A stretch of 26,965 bases of DNA from Ruminococcaceae bacterium UBA1425 (GTDB taxonomy: Bacteria > Bacillota > Clostridia > Oscillospirales > Acutalibacteraceae): positions 45,931 through 72,895 of the forward strand of contig DCUB01000015.1 in the NCBI GenBank assembly GCA_002329365.1. Direction: 5' to 3'. Both the position numbers and the translations under genes were made by a program. Of this stretch, positions 1 to 7,674 are shown piece by piece. Every line of letters begins with the position of its first letter. Positions within the stretch are counted from its first letter, which is position 1. Under the pieces are notes generated by a model. The model was given only the letters and a program-made list of their open reading frames with translations. It made no database searches and was not told where the DNA came from.

Positions 1-43
1 CCGCCGTGAAAGGGCGGTGTCTTGACCGCTTGACCACCGGGCC
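1..43 (-). tRNA. tRNA-Glu (anticodon UUC), partial
   Basis: The minus strand begins GGCCCGG at position 43 and runs through a D arm (GTCAAGCGGTCAAGAC) into an anticodon arm with CCCTTTCACGG, giving anticodon TTC. This matches the usual bacterial tRNA-Glu. The variable and T arms and the 3' end lie beyond the left edge, so only about 43 nt are present. It follows tRNA-Met by 4 nt and should share its promoter. Confidence 0.93.
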
Positions 44-47
44 GGCT

Positions 48-124
48 TGGTAGCGGCAGTTGGATTTGAACCAACGACACTCCGGGTATGAACCGAATGC
101 TCTAGCCAACTGAGCTATGCCGCC
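48..124 (-). tRNA. tRNA-Met (anticodon CAU, elongator)
   Basis: Read on the minus strand this is a 77-nt cloverleaf including an encoded CCA. The acceptor strand GGCGGCA pairs with TGCCGCT, the D arm is AGCTCAGTTGGCTAGAGC, the anticodon arm is CGGTTCATACCCG with CAT, and the T loop is TTCAAAT. It lacks the three consecutive G-C anticodon-stem pairs of the initiator. The acceptor resembles Firmicutes elongator tRNA-Met, although a CAT anticodon read as Ile after lysidine modification cannot be excluded by eye. Confidence 0.95.
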
Positions 125-148
125 ATATACCGCTTGCAAAGCTTGTAT

Positions 149-177
149 ATTATATTATAGTCGGTCCGTTTTGTCAA
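149..177 (-). promoter_or_regulatory. SigA-type promoter of the tRNA-Met/tRNA-Glu unit
   Basis: On the minus strand TTGACA (177-172), a 17-bp spacer and TATAAT (154-149) match the vegetative consensus exactly. The -10 box lies about 25 bp before the 5' end of tRNA-Met, as expected for a stable RNA operon. Confidence 0.88.
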
Positions 178-241
178 CAGTTTTTTTATCACGATTTTTC
201 GACGCATTTAACAAAAAATAACGGCAAAACCACAGTTTTCC

Positions 242-270
242 TTGAATTTGAAACACGCGCATTGTATAAT
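242..270 (+). promoter_or_regulatory. Upstream promoter P1 of the yfmF operon
   Basis: TTGAAT (242-247), a 17-bp spacer and TATAAT (265-270) form a good SigA-type promoter about 140 bp upstream of the first gene. A perfect inverted repeat follows directly (272-286). Confidence 0.65.
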
Positions 271-271
271 A

Positions 272-286
272 TTGTTCACTGAACAA
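272..286. promoter_or_regulatory. Possible operator TTGTTC-ACT-GAACAA
   Basis: A perfect 6-3-6 inverted repeat begins one base after the -10 box of P1 and covers its expected transcription start. This is a typical place for a repressor site. No known regulator motif is recognised. Confidence 0.4.
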
Positions 287-337
287 ATCGGACAATCGGA
301 AAGCGGTTTTATTTGCCGGTATTGACGGGCTTTGTCA

Positions 338-367
338 TTGTCCGGCAGTCAATATAAAAAGTATAAT
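338..367 (+). promoter_or_regulatory. Possible second promoter P2 of the yfmF operon
   Basis: TTGTCC (338-343), an 18-bp spacer and a perfect TATAAT (362-367) lie about 40 bp before the yfmF start. The -35 box is imperfect, so this is less certain than P1. Confidence 0.5.
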
Positions 368-408
368 ATTCGGAAGGGCGGGATTAGGGCGCGGCAGCGC
401 CGTTTTAA

Positions 409-1692
409 ATGAATGAAGTTAAACAGGTAAGAATAGCCGAGGGAGCAGACGTCTGCTTTGTTACCGCGAACAGGTTCAAAACAGGCAAGGCACACATAAC
501 AATGGCAATGCCGCTTGACGGAGATATCGCCGCAAAGGCGGTGCTTCCCTTTATCCTGCGCCGTTCGTGCAGGAAATATCCCGATTTTACGTCGTTAAAC
601 GGTTACCTCGACGAGCTTTACGGCGCTACGCTTCAGGCGGGAGTTGAAAAGCTCGGCGAGGCTCAGCTTATCAAAATGAGCGTAGGAGCCATCGACGACA
701 GGTTCGCGCTCGACGGCGGAAGCGTGGCAGAAGCTGCCGTCGGCCTTCTTTTCGACCTTTTTTTTGACCCGAAGCTTGAAAACGGAATGTTCACGAAAGC
801 CGACGTAGACATAGAAAAGCGTCTGCTTGCCGAGAGGATGATGAGCGAGCTCGACGACAAGCGCATATACGCGCAGCAGAAGTGTGTAGAGCTTATGTGC
901 GGTGAAGAAGCCTTCGGTAAAAACCGTTACGGAACGCTTGCCGAAATCGAAAGCCTGACGCCCGAAAGGGTTTACGACGCGTGGCAGAGCGTGCTGAAAA
1001 CAGCAGTTATCAGAATTGTGGCGGTGGGCAGCAGCGATACGGCCGAAATCGAAAAAATGCTTGTCGACAGGTTCACGGGAATCGAACGCAGCCCGTCAAA
1101 AATCACAACGAAATTCATAAAAAAAGCTGAAAAGGTAAATTATTTCAGCGAGGAACAGCCCGTCAAGCAGGGCAAGCTTGTAATGGGCTTCAGAACGGGC
1201 ATGGGGGCAAAGGAGGACTACACCTCGGCAATGACAGTAATGTCCGATATTTTCGGCGGCGGCATTTATTCAAAGCTGTTCTTAAACGTAAGGGAAAAAA
1301 TGAGCCTGTGCTACTACTGCAGCTCCCGTCTTATCAGGGAAAAGGGCATTATGATTGTGCAAAGCGGAATAGAAACAAAGAATGAGGAAAAGGCAAGGAA
1401 TGCTATACTTGAGCAGCTTGACGCCATGAAGTCGGGCGACTTTAAAGAGGAAACGCTGAAGGCGTCGCTTTTGTCGCTTAACGAAACGCTGCGCGCTTAC
1501 GGCGATTCGCCCGACGACATCTGCGCTTGGTATTCGGCGCAGCTGCTTGACGAAAAGCTCAAAACCCCGGAGGAGCGGGCGGCGGAGTTTAACGCCGTCA
1601 CCTTTGACGAGGTGGCGGACGCCGCAAGAAAAATAACGCTCGATACAGTATTCATGCTCACAGGAACGGAGGCCGGCGGCAATGAAGGTTAA
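409..1692 (+). CDS. yfmF: M16-family peptidase-like protein, YfmF (YmfF) type, non-catalytic partner
   Basis: This 427-residue protein has the two-lobed M16 (insulinase/processing peptidase-like) layout but lacks the zinc motif HxxEH. The matching N-terminal stretch reads VLPFILRRS. Such a protein normally pairs with an active M16 subunit, and the next gene supplies one; they overlap by 11 nt. In Bacillus the homologous pair is ymfF/ymfH. The database name 'EF-P 5-aminopentanol modification-associated' comes from an association, and the substrate is unknown. An in-frame TAA sits directly before the ATG, so 409 is the earliest possible start. The ribosome site is poor (GGAAGGGCGGGA lies about 25 nt away), so initiation may be weak. 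It is intact, not a pseudogene. Confidence 0.85.
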   Translation: MNEVKQVRIAEGADVCFVTANRFKTGKAHITMAMPLDGDIAAKAVLPFILRRSCRKYPDFTSLNGYLDELYGATLQAGVEKLGEAQLIKMSVGAIDDRFALDGGSVAEAAVGLLFDLFFDPKLENGMFTKADVDIEKRLLAERMMSELDDKRIYAQQKCVELMCGEEAFGKNRYGTLAEIESLTPERVYDAWQSVLKTAVIRIVAVGSSDTAEIEKMLVDRFTGIERSPSKITTKFIKKAEKVNYFSEEQPVKQGKLVMGFRTGMGAKEDYTSAMTVMSDIFGGGIYSKLFLNVREKMSLCYYCSSRLIREKGIMIVQSGIETKNEEKARNAILEQLDAMKSGDFKEETLKASLLSLNETLRAYGDSPDDICAWYSAQLLDEKLKTPEERAAEFNAVTFDEVADAARKITLDTVFMLTGTEAGGNEG

Positions 1693-2959
1693 CACGATAA
1701 AAAACGAAAAGCTCGGCGAAAGCTATTATGAGATAAAGCACCCGTCAGGTCTTACGATTCTTGTCATGTGCAAGCCCGACTATGCCTGCACGCACGCCGT
1801 TTTCGCGACAAAATACGGCTCGATAGATACAAAAATCGAGGAAAACGGCGTTTACAGAGAGATACCGAACGGCACAGCTCATTTTCTGGAGCACAAGCTG
1901 TTTGAAAGCGAGGACATCGACGCGTTCGAGCGCTTCGCAAAGACGGGCGCCGAGGCAAACGCCTTTACAAGCTTCGACCGCACGGCATACATTTTCACAT
2001 GCTCCGATAATTTCAGGCAGAATCTTGAAATACTCCTTGACTTTGTGCAGTCGCCTTATTTTACGGAGGAAACGGTAAAAAAGGAGCAGGGGATAATAGG
2101 TCAGGAAATCAGGATGTACAAGGACGTCGCGGGCTGGGAGGTGATGTTCAACCTGCTCGGCGCGCTTTATCACGAGCATCCCGTTAAGGTTGACATAGCC
2201 GGCACAGTCGAGTCGATAGCCGAAATAACAGCCGAAACGCTATACGGCTGCTACAGGAACTTTTACGACCTAAACAATATGCTGCTTGCAGTAGCGGGCA
2301 GCGCGACGCTCGAGGACGTCCTTGAGGTTGCCGACAGGGTGCTTAAAAAAGCTGGCGGCAAGCCCGCAAACAGGGAGTTTATCCGCGAGCCGGCAACCCC
2401 TGTATGCAGATATATCGAAGAAAAGCTTCCCGTCAACGTTCCGCGATTTATGCTCGGCTTCAAGGAGGACATAAAAACTCCCGAAAGAAGCCTGAAGGAA
2501 ACAGTCTGCGTCGAGATAATCCACGACGTCATAGCCGGAAAATCCTCGCCTCTTTATAAGAGAATGCTCGAGGAAGGGCTTATTAACACGGGCTTTTCAA
2601 ACGAGTATTTTACGGGCTTCGGCTTTGCCTGCTCGTTTTTCGGCGGAGATTCAAACAATCCCGGAAAGGCGGCGGAGGAAATCCGCGCTGAGGTGCAAAA
2701 ATTCAAGCAAAGGGGCATCGGCGAAAAGGAATTCGAACGTGCGCGCAGAAAGCTTTACGGCAGGCTTGTAATGATGTACGACGACGTTGAGGAGATAGCG
2801 CAAAACCTTGTTGACGCATACTTAAACGGCGACGGGCTGTTTGAGGAAATCGAGATTTGCGCAGGTCTTACGGTCGACGACGTAAACGAAAATCTGAAAG
2901 AGGTGCTCTGCGACGACAACTCCGCGCTCTCCGTCATAATGCCGCTTAAGGGGGAATAA
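1682..2959 (+). CDS. yfmH: M16-family zinc metallopeptidase, YfmH (YmfH) type
   Basis: This 425-residue protein carries the inverted zinc motif HxxEH as HFLEH (His67, Glu70, His71) within NGTAHFLEHKLFE. A conserved downstream region (NLLGALYHEHPVKVDIAG) should supply the third metal ligand. It is therefore the catalytic half of an M16 pair with the preceding protein. There is no signal peptide, so it acts in the cytoplasm. The ATG lies inside the end of yfmF (11-nt overlap), which suggests translational coupling and equal amounts of the two subunits. Related pairs process peptides (for example AlbF with AlbE in subtilosin systems), but no precursor peptide is visible nearby, so a housekeeping role is more likely. 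Confidence 0.87.
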   Translation: MKVNTIKNEKLGESYYEIKHPSGLTILVMCKPDYACTHAVFATKYGSIDTKIEENGVYREIPNGTAHFLEHKLFESEDIDAFERFAKTGAEANAFTSFDRTAYIFTCSDNFRQNLEILLDFVQSPYFTEETVKKEQGIIGQEIRMYKDVAGWEVMFNLLGALYHEHPVKVDIAGTVESIAEITAETLYGCYRNFYDLNNMLLAVAGSATLEDVLEVADRVLKKAGGKPANREFIREPATPVCRYIEEKLPVNVPRFMLGFKEDIKTPERSLKETVCVEIIHDVIAGKSSPLYKRMLEEGLINTGFSNEYFTGFGFACSFFGGDSNNPGKAAEEIRAEVQKFKQRGIGEKEFERARRKLYGRLVMMYDDVEEIAQNLVDAYLNGDGLFEEIEICAGLTVDDVNENLKEVLCDDNSALSVIMPLKGE

Positions 2960-2961
2960 AA

Positions 2962-3987
2962 ATGGAGTACACCGAGGTATTCTTCAAGGGAACAGACCAC
3001 GTTTTCAGGGTGAGCCAGGTGCTTGCCGAGTTTACGCTGTTCGGTCACGATTTCACCATAAGATGGTACGGCGCTATTATAGCGTTCGGCTTTATTCTTG
3101 CCGCGCTTTTCGGCGGCAGAATAGCATACACATGGAAAATGAACCTTGACAAGATGGTAGACGTGCTGATTTACGGAACAATCGGCGGAATAATCGGCGC
3201 GCGTCTTTATTACTGCATTTTCGAGTGGGAGTATTACATCAATAATCCTGCTGAAATGTTAAAGGTATGGAACGGCGGGCTCGCGATTTACGGAGGCATA
3301 ATAGGCGGGCTTATCGCGGCGTATATAACCTGCCGCGTCAGAAAGCTGAATTTTTTAAACCTGCTCGACTGCGCCGGCATGAGCCTCCTTATAGGTCAGG
3401 GGATAGGCAGATGGGGCAACTTCACAAACCAGGAGGCGTTCGGAGTCAACACCGACCTTCCGTGGGGTATGTGGAGCACAAAGGTGCAAAGCTATATAAT
3501 AAGAAATCAGGCAAGCTTTATAGAGCAGGGCATATCCGTCGAGCCGGGAACCGTGTCGAACAAGGCGTACGTCCACCCCACGTTTCTTTACGAATCGCTC
3601 TGGTGCCTTCTCGGGGTGCTTGTTCTGTACATCATCTGCCGCAGATACAGAAAATTCAGCGGCCAGATTTTTCTTTGCTACGGAGTGTGGTACGGTCTTG
3701 AGCGCGCGCTTGTTGAGGGACTGCGGACAGACAGCCTGTATATCGGCCCCTTTCGCGTGTCGCAGCTCCTCTCCGTGCTTGTTGTAACAGTATGCGCCGT
3801 TCTGCTTACCGTCAAGCTGAAAAAGTACACGAAGAACCCGAAGCCTGTCGAGGGCGTCGATTACTACTATGACGGCGAAACGTACGTTTCAAGGCACGCC
3901 GAAGAAACGGCGGTGGAGGAAGAAAAGGACGGCGGGGATAATGAGCCGGAAACCGAAAAAACGGAGGAAGACAAAAATGATAATTGA
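2962..3987 (+). CDS. lgt: Prolipoprotein diacylglyceryl transferase
   Basis: Lgt moves diacylglycerol from phosphatidylglycerol onto the lipobox cysteine of prolipoproteins. The 341-residue protein is a multi-pass membrane protein. It has the family segments FTIRWYGAII near residue 31, NGGLAIYGGIIGG near 104-116 and the signature GRWGNFTNQE (149-158, with Arg150). Tyr110 stands where Escherichia coli has a His in FHGG; I believe tyrosine is common in clostridial members. After the last membrane segment comes a highly charged acidic tail of about 55 residues that the core fold does not need. It starts 2 nt after yfmH behind a GGGGGAA ribosome site and overlaps the next gene by 11 nt. Lipoproteins in this window are its likely substrates. 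Confidence 0.95.
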   Translation: MEYTEVFFKGTDHVFRVSQVLAEFTLFGHDFTIRWYGAIIAFGFILAALFGGRIAYTWKMNLDKMVDVLIYGTIGGIIGARLYYCIFEWEYYINNPAEMLKVWNGGLAIYGGIIGGLIAAYITCRVRKLNFLNLLDCAGMSLLIGQGIGRWGNFTNQEAFGVNTDLPWGMWSTKVQSYIIRNQASFIEQGISVEPGTVSNKAYVHPTFLYESLWCLLGVLVLYIICRRYRKFSGQIFLCYGVWYGLERALVEGLRTDSLYIGPFRVSQLLSVLVVTVCAVLLTVKLKKYTKNPKPVEGVDYYYDGETYVSRHAEETAVEEEKDGGDNEPETEKTEEDKNDN

Positions 3988-4432
3988 CAAAATCGAAAAC
4001 ATAGGACTTTACGCTTCCGTTCTCGACGGTCTCGACAAAGCGGGGGAGTTTGTTAACTCCTTTTACAAAAATCCCGGCGAGCCGGGGAGATATGAGCTCG
4101 ACGGCGATAAGGTGTTTGCTAATGTCAGCAGCTACAAAACAAAGCCGCGTGAGGGCGCGCAGTTTGAGGCTCACAGAAAATACGCCGACCTTCAGGCAGT
4201 TATAAGCGGAACGGAGCTTATCGGCTGGTCGCCGCCCGACAGTCTTAAGGAGGAGTCCGAAAGCTTTTCAGGCGGAGGCGACATCGCCTTTTACAGCGGC
4301 GGCAGCATGCTCGACGTTGTTCTTCCCGCCGGTTATTTTGTTCTGCTGCTGCCCGGGGACGCGCACATGCCGTGTATTCAGGCCGACGGCGGGTGCGACG
4401 TGACGAAAATTGTCATAAAGATTATGCTGTAA
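3977..4432 (+). CDS. YhcH/YjgK/YiaL family protein (DUF386)
   Basis: A cytoplasmic protein of about 151 residues (MIIDKIENIGLYASVL...) with the cupin-like YhcH/YiaL/EbgC pattern: a central HRKYADLQAVISGTELIGW stretch and a late GDAHMPCI segment with a probable metal-binding histidine. Family members are linked to sugar metabolism (sialic acid, 2,3-diketogulonate, the beta-galactosidase small subunit), but the reaction is mostly undefined. The ATG at 3977 follows GGAGGAAG at 3963-3970 with normal spacing; a longer upstream reading would only translate the end of lgt out of frame and is Lys/Arg-rich. It overlaps lgt by 11 nt and ends the operon before a terminator. No sugar genes are adjacent, so the substrate cannot be inferred. 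Confidence 0.85.
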   Translation: MIIDKIENIGLYASVLDGLDKAGEFVNSFYKNPGEPGRYELDGDKVFANVSSYKTKPREGAQFEAHRKYADLQAVISGTELIGWSPPDSLKEESESFSGGGDIAFYSGGSMLDVVLPAGYFVLLLPGDAHMPCIQADGGCDVTKIVIKIML

Positions 4433-4437
4433 CATAC

Positions 4438-4469
4438 AAGTCAAGGGCTTTACGCTCTTGACTTTTTCC
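4438..4469 (+). terminator. Rho-independent terminator of the yfmF-lgt operon
   Basis: AAGTCAAGGG (4438-4447) pairs with CTCTTGACTT (4455-4464) through one G-T wobble around a 7-nt loop, followed by TTTCC. It starts 6 nt after the stop codon. Confidence 0.75.
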
Positions 4470-4486
4470 TTACCTGACGATATATT
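4458..4486 (+). promoter_or_regulatory. SigA-type promoter of the ceramidase-like gene
   Basis: TTGACT (4458-4463), a 17-bp spacer and TATATT (4481-4486). The -35 box is made from the descending arm of the preceding terminator hairpin. The predicted start near 4493 leaves a leader of about 22 nt with an AGGAGG site. Confidence 0.7.
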
Positions 4487-4515
4487 TTTTGTATATGAAC
4501 AGGAGGTCTTTTAAC

Positions 4516-6108
4516 ATGAAAAATAGAATAACAGCGGTTATACTTACGGTTTCCGTGCTGCTCGGCGCCTGCGGCGTTACGGCTTATGCCGGCCGGAATG
4601 TCGACTCGCGCGCGCAGCAGATAACCTACACCGTTCTTGGCAAGGCTTTAAACGCCGTTGTCGGCACCGTGATGCGCTTAATACCCGGTCCCGGATACGA
4701 GAAGGTGAAGGATTACAGGACAAAGAACTTTTTCACAGGCTCCGCTGATGCGCCGTCGGGCGACAAATGGCTTCTGGGCTATTCGAGCGCCTCACTTCAG
4801 ACGGGAAACGAGCTTGACGGAAACCATTTTGTCGGCGGCTCGCTTTCCGTAAAAAGAAAGGTTGCCACGGAGATTCTCGACGACCAGCGCGTTCGTACCA
4901 TTGCCGTTTCAGACGGCAGCGGAATAAACATCTTCTGCGTACTTGACGCCTACGGCTTCGCGAACAGCGACGTGCGTGTTGTCCGCGAGTACTTTGCCGC
5001 GGCGGCGCAAAGCGCGGGCATAACGGGAATCGAAAGCGTCAACGTTTCCACGCTTCACCAGCACAGCTGTGTTGATACCTTCGGGCTGAACGGCTACATT
5101 CTTGACGCGTTTTTCAACAACCCGTTGAGAAATCTTCGCGGCGTTGAAACGAAAAACGGCAAAAACCCGGAATATATGGAGAATCTGTTCACAAAAACGA
5201 TTGACACAATGCTTGAAGCTGTGTCGTCGATGGAAGCCGGAACGCTTTATTACGGCAGCACGAGCCTTAACGGCCTCAGCAGGGACAAACGCGACCCGCA
5301 GGTCTTTGACACCGGGCTTCACCGCCTCCGCTTTGTGCCGGACGACGAAGAAACGGCCGAAACATGGATAATGAACTGCGCCCTCCACTGCGTGGGCAAC
5401 GGCGCCGCGGGAACGCTTGTCACGGGCGATTACCCGTATTACATGGAGAAGTATATAAACGAGACGGCGGGCGCGAACTTCATAATGATTCAGGGCGCGG
5501 AGCTGGCAATCTCGTCGGAAAGCGACAGTATCGTTCCCGACGGGGAGCTTGTGCAGAGGTTCGGCGGCAACTACGCGAAACGTATCGCGGGCTTAGGAAA
5601 AGAACTCGGAAGGCTTGCCTGCTCCATCACGGACGAAAACGCGGTTTCGCCCTCGCTTAACATCAGATTCAGGGAATTCATTCTTCCTGTTGAGAATAAA
5701 ATCCTCATGCTTGCCAGCAAATGCGGGCTGCTACCCCACAAGGTTCTGCGAAGCGGTCGCAAGCATTGCATAGTAACAGAGATTGGCTACATGACGCTTG
5801 GCAATACGATTGCCGTAGCCATAATGCCGGGCGAGGCGGCTCCGGAAATATTCTACGGCGAGGCTACGGCGGCTGAATACTCGCACGAAAACTGGACGGG
5901 CAAGGCGTGGGATTATCCCGCGATAAATACTCTTGTCGGAAGCCGAAAGCTCCTTGTGTTCGGTTTGACAAACGACCAGATAGGCTATATCCTTACCGAC
6001 AATAACTGGCACTCCCTGTTTACCGAAAACGAGGAGGCCGTTTCAAGCAGCAGCTTCGCCGGCTCCTTATGCACCGAGGAGCTTATAAAGCTGATAGAAC
6101 GCCGGTAG
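4516..6108 (+). CDS. Exported neutral/alkaline ceramidase-like protein
   Basis: Neutral ceramidases are zinc enzymes that split ceramide into sphingosine and fatty acid. This 530-residue protein shows the N-terminal family pattern: HQH at 181-183 (HxH zinc motif), CALHCVGN with His291 followed by GTLVTGDYPYYMEKYI (compare the HPT...GD block), IMIQGAEL near 324-330, and MPGEA with Glu440. The N-terminus is a signal peptide; it could be cleaved after AYA (residue 25) or lipidated at Cys19 (LGAC, a poor lipobox). The ATG at 4516 follows AGGAGG by 9 nt; earlier starts fall at or before the promoter's own start point. The family call rests on motifs only, and identity is likely low. Ceramide may not be the substrate. 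Confidence 0.62.
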   Translation: MKNRITAVILTVSVLLGACGVTAYAGRNVDSRAQQITYTVLGKALNAVVGTVMRLIPGPGYEKVKDYRTKNFFTGSADAPSGDKWLLGYSSASLQTGNELDGNHFVGGSLSVKRKVATEILDDQRVRTIAVSDGSGINIFCVLDAYGFANSDVRVVREYFAAAAQSAGITGIESVNVSTLHQHSCVDTFGLNGYILDAFFNNPLRNLRGVETKNGKNPEYMENLFTKTIDTMLEAVSSMEAGTLYYGSTSLNGLSRDKRDPQVFDTGLHRLRFVPDDEETAETWIMNCALHCVGNGAAGTLVTGDYPYYMEKYINETAGANFIMIQGAELAISSESDSIVPDGELVQRFGGNYAKRIAGLGKELGRLACSITDENAVSPSLNIRFREFILPVENKILMLASKCGLLPHKVLRSGRKHCIVTEIGYMTLGNTIAVAIMPGEAAPEIFYGEATAAEYSHENWTGKAWDYPAINTLVGSRKLLVFGLTNDQIGYILTDNNWHSLFTENEEAVSSSSFAGSLCTEELIKLIERR

Positions 6109-6150
6109 AGTCTTTGCCCGGAAACGGTGGGTTTTATAGTAACGTTTACC

Positions 6151-6546
6151 CAAAGCAGGGAACGCATTTATGCGTTCCGAATAAATCCCGAAAAAATCTT
6201 CGCGTAGGGACGCGGCGCGCCGTATCAGAAGCTTCACAAGACCTTGCTGAACTGTCAAAACAATTTCCCTGCATGTTGCTTTCATAAGCAATGAAAAAAT
6301 AACGTAGGAAACGGTCTTGACCGTTCCGCAAGCTGTCAAAAGCTTTATGCCATAAGATCCTTCGGCGCGTTGCGCCTCAGGATGACATAGAGAGGATTAA
6401 AAACCCTGTCATTCTGAGCGAAGCGAAGAATCTTATCAAGCTTTGCCCAGAATCTTTTCAGCGCTTCTTTGACAATTTCGCGCATATCTTGAAAAAGGGT
6501 TTGTATCAACGCTTGAGTTTCAGAACGGATAAATCCGTTCCCTGCT
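6151..6546. repeat. Mosaic of palindromic repeats after the ceramidase-like gene
   Basis: No gene is seen between 6109 and 6617. The stretch contains the 9-2-9 palindrome GGAACGCATTTATGCGTTCC (6159-6178), a GTAGGGACGCGGCGCGCCG module (6204-6226), GGAAACGGTCTTGACCGTTCC within 6304-6330, an imperfect inverted pair of CATYCTGAG-type repeats (6354-6387 and 6407-6434) and GAACGGATAAATCCGTTC (6523-6540). The first and last palindromes are both entered through AGCAGGGAACG, on opposite strands, so they bracket the mosaic as inverted ends. Confidence 0.75.
6354..6434. repeat. Inverted pair of CAT(C/T)CTGAG repeats
   Basis: The left arm AAGATCCTTCGGCG...CAGGATGACA (6354-6387) and the right arm TGTCATTCTGAGCGAAGCGA...ATCTT (6407-6434) are imperfect reverse complements around a 19-nt loop. 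Each arm also has its own small hairpin. From memory, this 'CATTCTGAGCGAAGCGAAGAATC' type of repeat is widespread in bacterial intergenic DNA; I could not check this. Confidence 0.7.
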
Positions 6547-6568
6547 TATTGATTTTCAATATAATAAT

Positions 6569-6602
6569 AAACGCCCCGACAGTAAAGCCTGTCGGGGCGT
6601 TT
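6569..6602 (-). terminator. Terminator of gap (possibly bidirectional)
   Basis: A perfect 14-bp stem AAACGCCCCGACAG / CTGTCGGGGCGTTT with a 6-nt loop lies 15 nt past the gap stop codon. On the minus strand it is followed by a T-rich stretch (TTATTATTATATT). Confidence 0.88.
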
Positions 6603-6617
6603 GAATTAGTAAAGTAA

Positions 6618-7631
6618 TTATTTAAGCTCCGCGAAGTATTTGATTGTTCTTACCATCTGGCTTGTGTATGAGTTTTCGTTGTCATACCACGCTACCGTCT
6701 GAACCTGATAAAGACCGTCGCCGAGAGGCAGAACCATTGTCTGCGTGGCGTCGAACAGGGAGCCGTAGGTAATGCCGATGATGTCGGAGGAAACAATCTC
6801 GTCCTCGGTATAGCCGAAGGACTCGGATGAAGCCGCCTTCATGGCCGCGTTGATGCTTTCGACCGTGATGTTTTCGCCCTTGACAACGGAAACGAGGATT
6901 GTGGTGGAGCCTGTCGGAACGGGAACTCTCTGAGCGGAGCCGATAAGCTTGCCGTTAAGCTCGGGAATAACAAGCCCTATCGCCTTTGCGGCGCCCGTTG
7001 AATTCGGTACGATGTTAACAGCCGCGGCGCGCGCCCTTCTTAAATCGCCCTTTCTGTGAGGACCGTCAAGAACCATCTGGTCGCCCGTGTAGGCATGGAT
7101 TGTTGACATGATGCCGCTCTGAATGGGAGCATATTTGTTGAGCGCGTATGCCATGGGGGCAAGGCAGTTGGTGGTGCAGGAAGCGGCGGAAATAATCTTG
7201 TCGTCGGGTGTCAGGGTGTTTTCATTGACGGAGAAAACTACCGTCTTTGTCTCCTTGTCGGCGGGAGCGGAAATAACAACCTTCTTCGCGCCGGCGTCGA
7301 TGTGCGCCTGCGCTTTTGCCTTGGTGGTGAAGAAGCCGGTGCACTCGAGAACGACGTCAACGCCTATCTCGCCCCACGGAAGCTCGGCGGGATTGGGATT
7401 CTTGTATATCTTGATCTCCTTGCCGTCTACCGTTATGGAGTCTTCGCCCGCGGTGACGGTGTGACCGTCGTATCTGCCCTGAGATGAGTCGTACTTGAGA
7501 AGATGCGCAAGCATCTTGGGGTCGGTAAGGTCGTTGATTGCCACAACCTCATAGCCCGCAGCCGAGAACATCTGACGGAACGCAAGGCGCCCGATACGTC
7601 CGAAACCGTTAATTGCAACTTTGACTGACAT
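6618..7631 (-). CDS. gap: Glyceraldehyde-3-phosphate dehydrogenase, NAD-dependent type
   Basis: This glycolytic enzyme oxidises glyceraldehyde 3-phosphate to 1,3-bisphosphoglycerate. The 337-residue protein has the Rossmann start MSVKVAINGFGRIGR, an acidic residue at the NAD-binding strand end (AIND, Asp34, typical of NAD preference), the active site SAASCTTNCLAP with Cys152, and His179 in STIHAYTGDQ. The ATG at 7631 follows GGAGG (7644-7640) with an 8-nt gap; a start 15 nt earlier would place the ribosome site inside the gene. It stands alone with its own promoter and terminator rather than in a pgk-tpi operon. Confidence 0.97.
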   Translation of the reverse strand: MSVKVAINGFGRIGRLAFRQMFSAAGYEVVAINDLTDPKMLAHLLKYDSSQGRYDGHTVTAGEDSITVDGKEIKIYKNPNPAELPWGEIGVDVVLECTGFFTTKAKAQAHIDAGAKKVVISAPADKETKTVVFSVNENTLTPDDKIISAASCTTNCLAPMAYALNKYAPIQSGIMSTIHAYTGDQMVLDGPHRKGDLRRARAAAVNIVPNSTGAAKAIGLVIPELNGKLIGSAQRVPVPTGSTTILVSVVKGENITVESINAAMKAASSESFGYTEDEIVSSDIIGITYGSLFDATQTMVLPLGDGLYQVQTVAWYDNENSYTSQMVRTIKYFAELK

Positions 7632-7674
7632 GGTATTTACCTCCAAAATGTAATTTAATTAATACCCTTAATTT

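Noticed and set aside
409..1692. Pseudogene call for yfmF because HxxEH is missing
   Set aside because: The frame is open over the full family length, and loss of the zinc motif is normal for this half of M16 pairs.
6151..6546. CRISPR array
   Set aside because: Repeats differ in sequence and spacing, are palindromic, and have no equal-length spacers or cas genes nearby.
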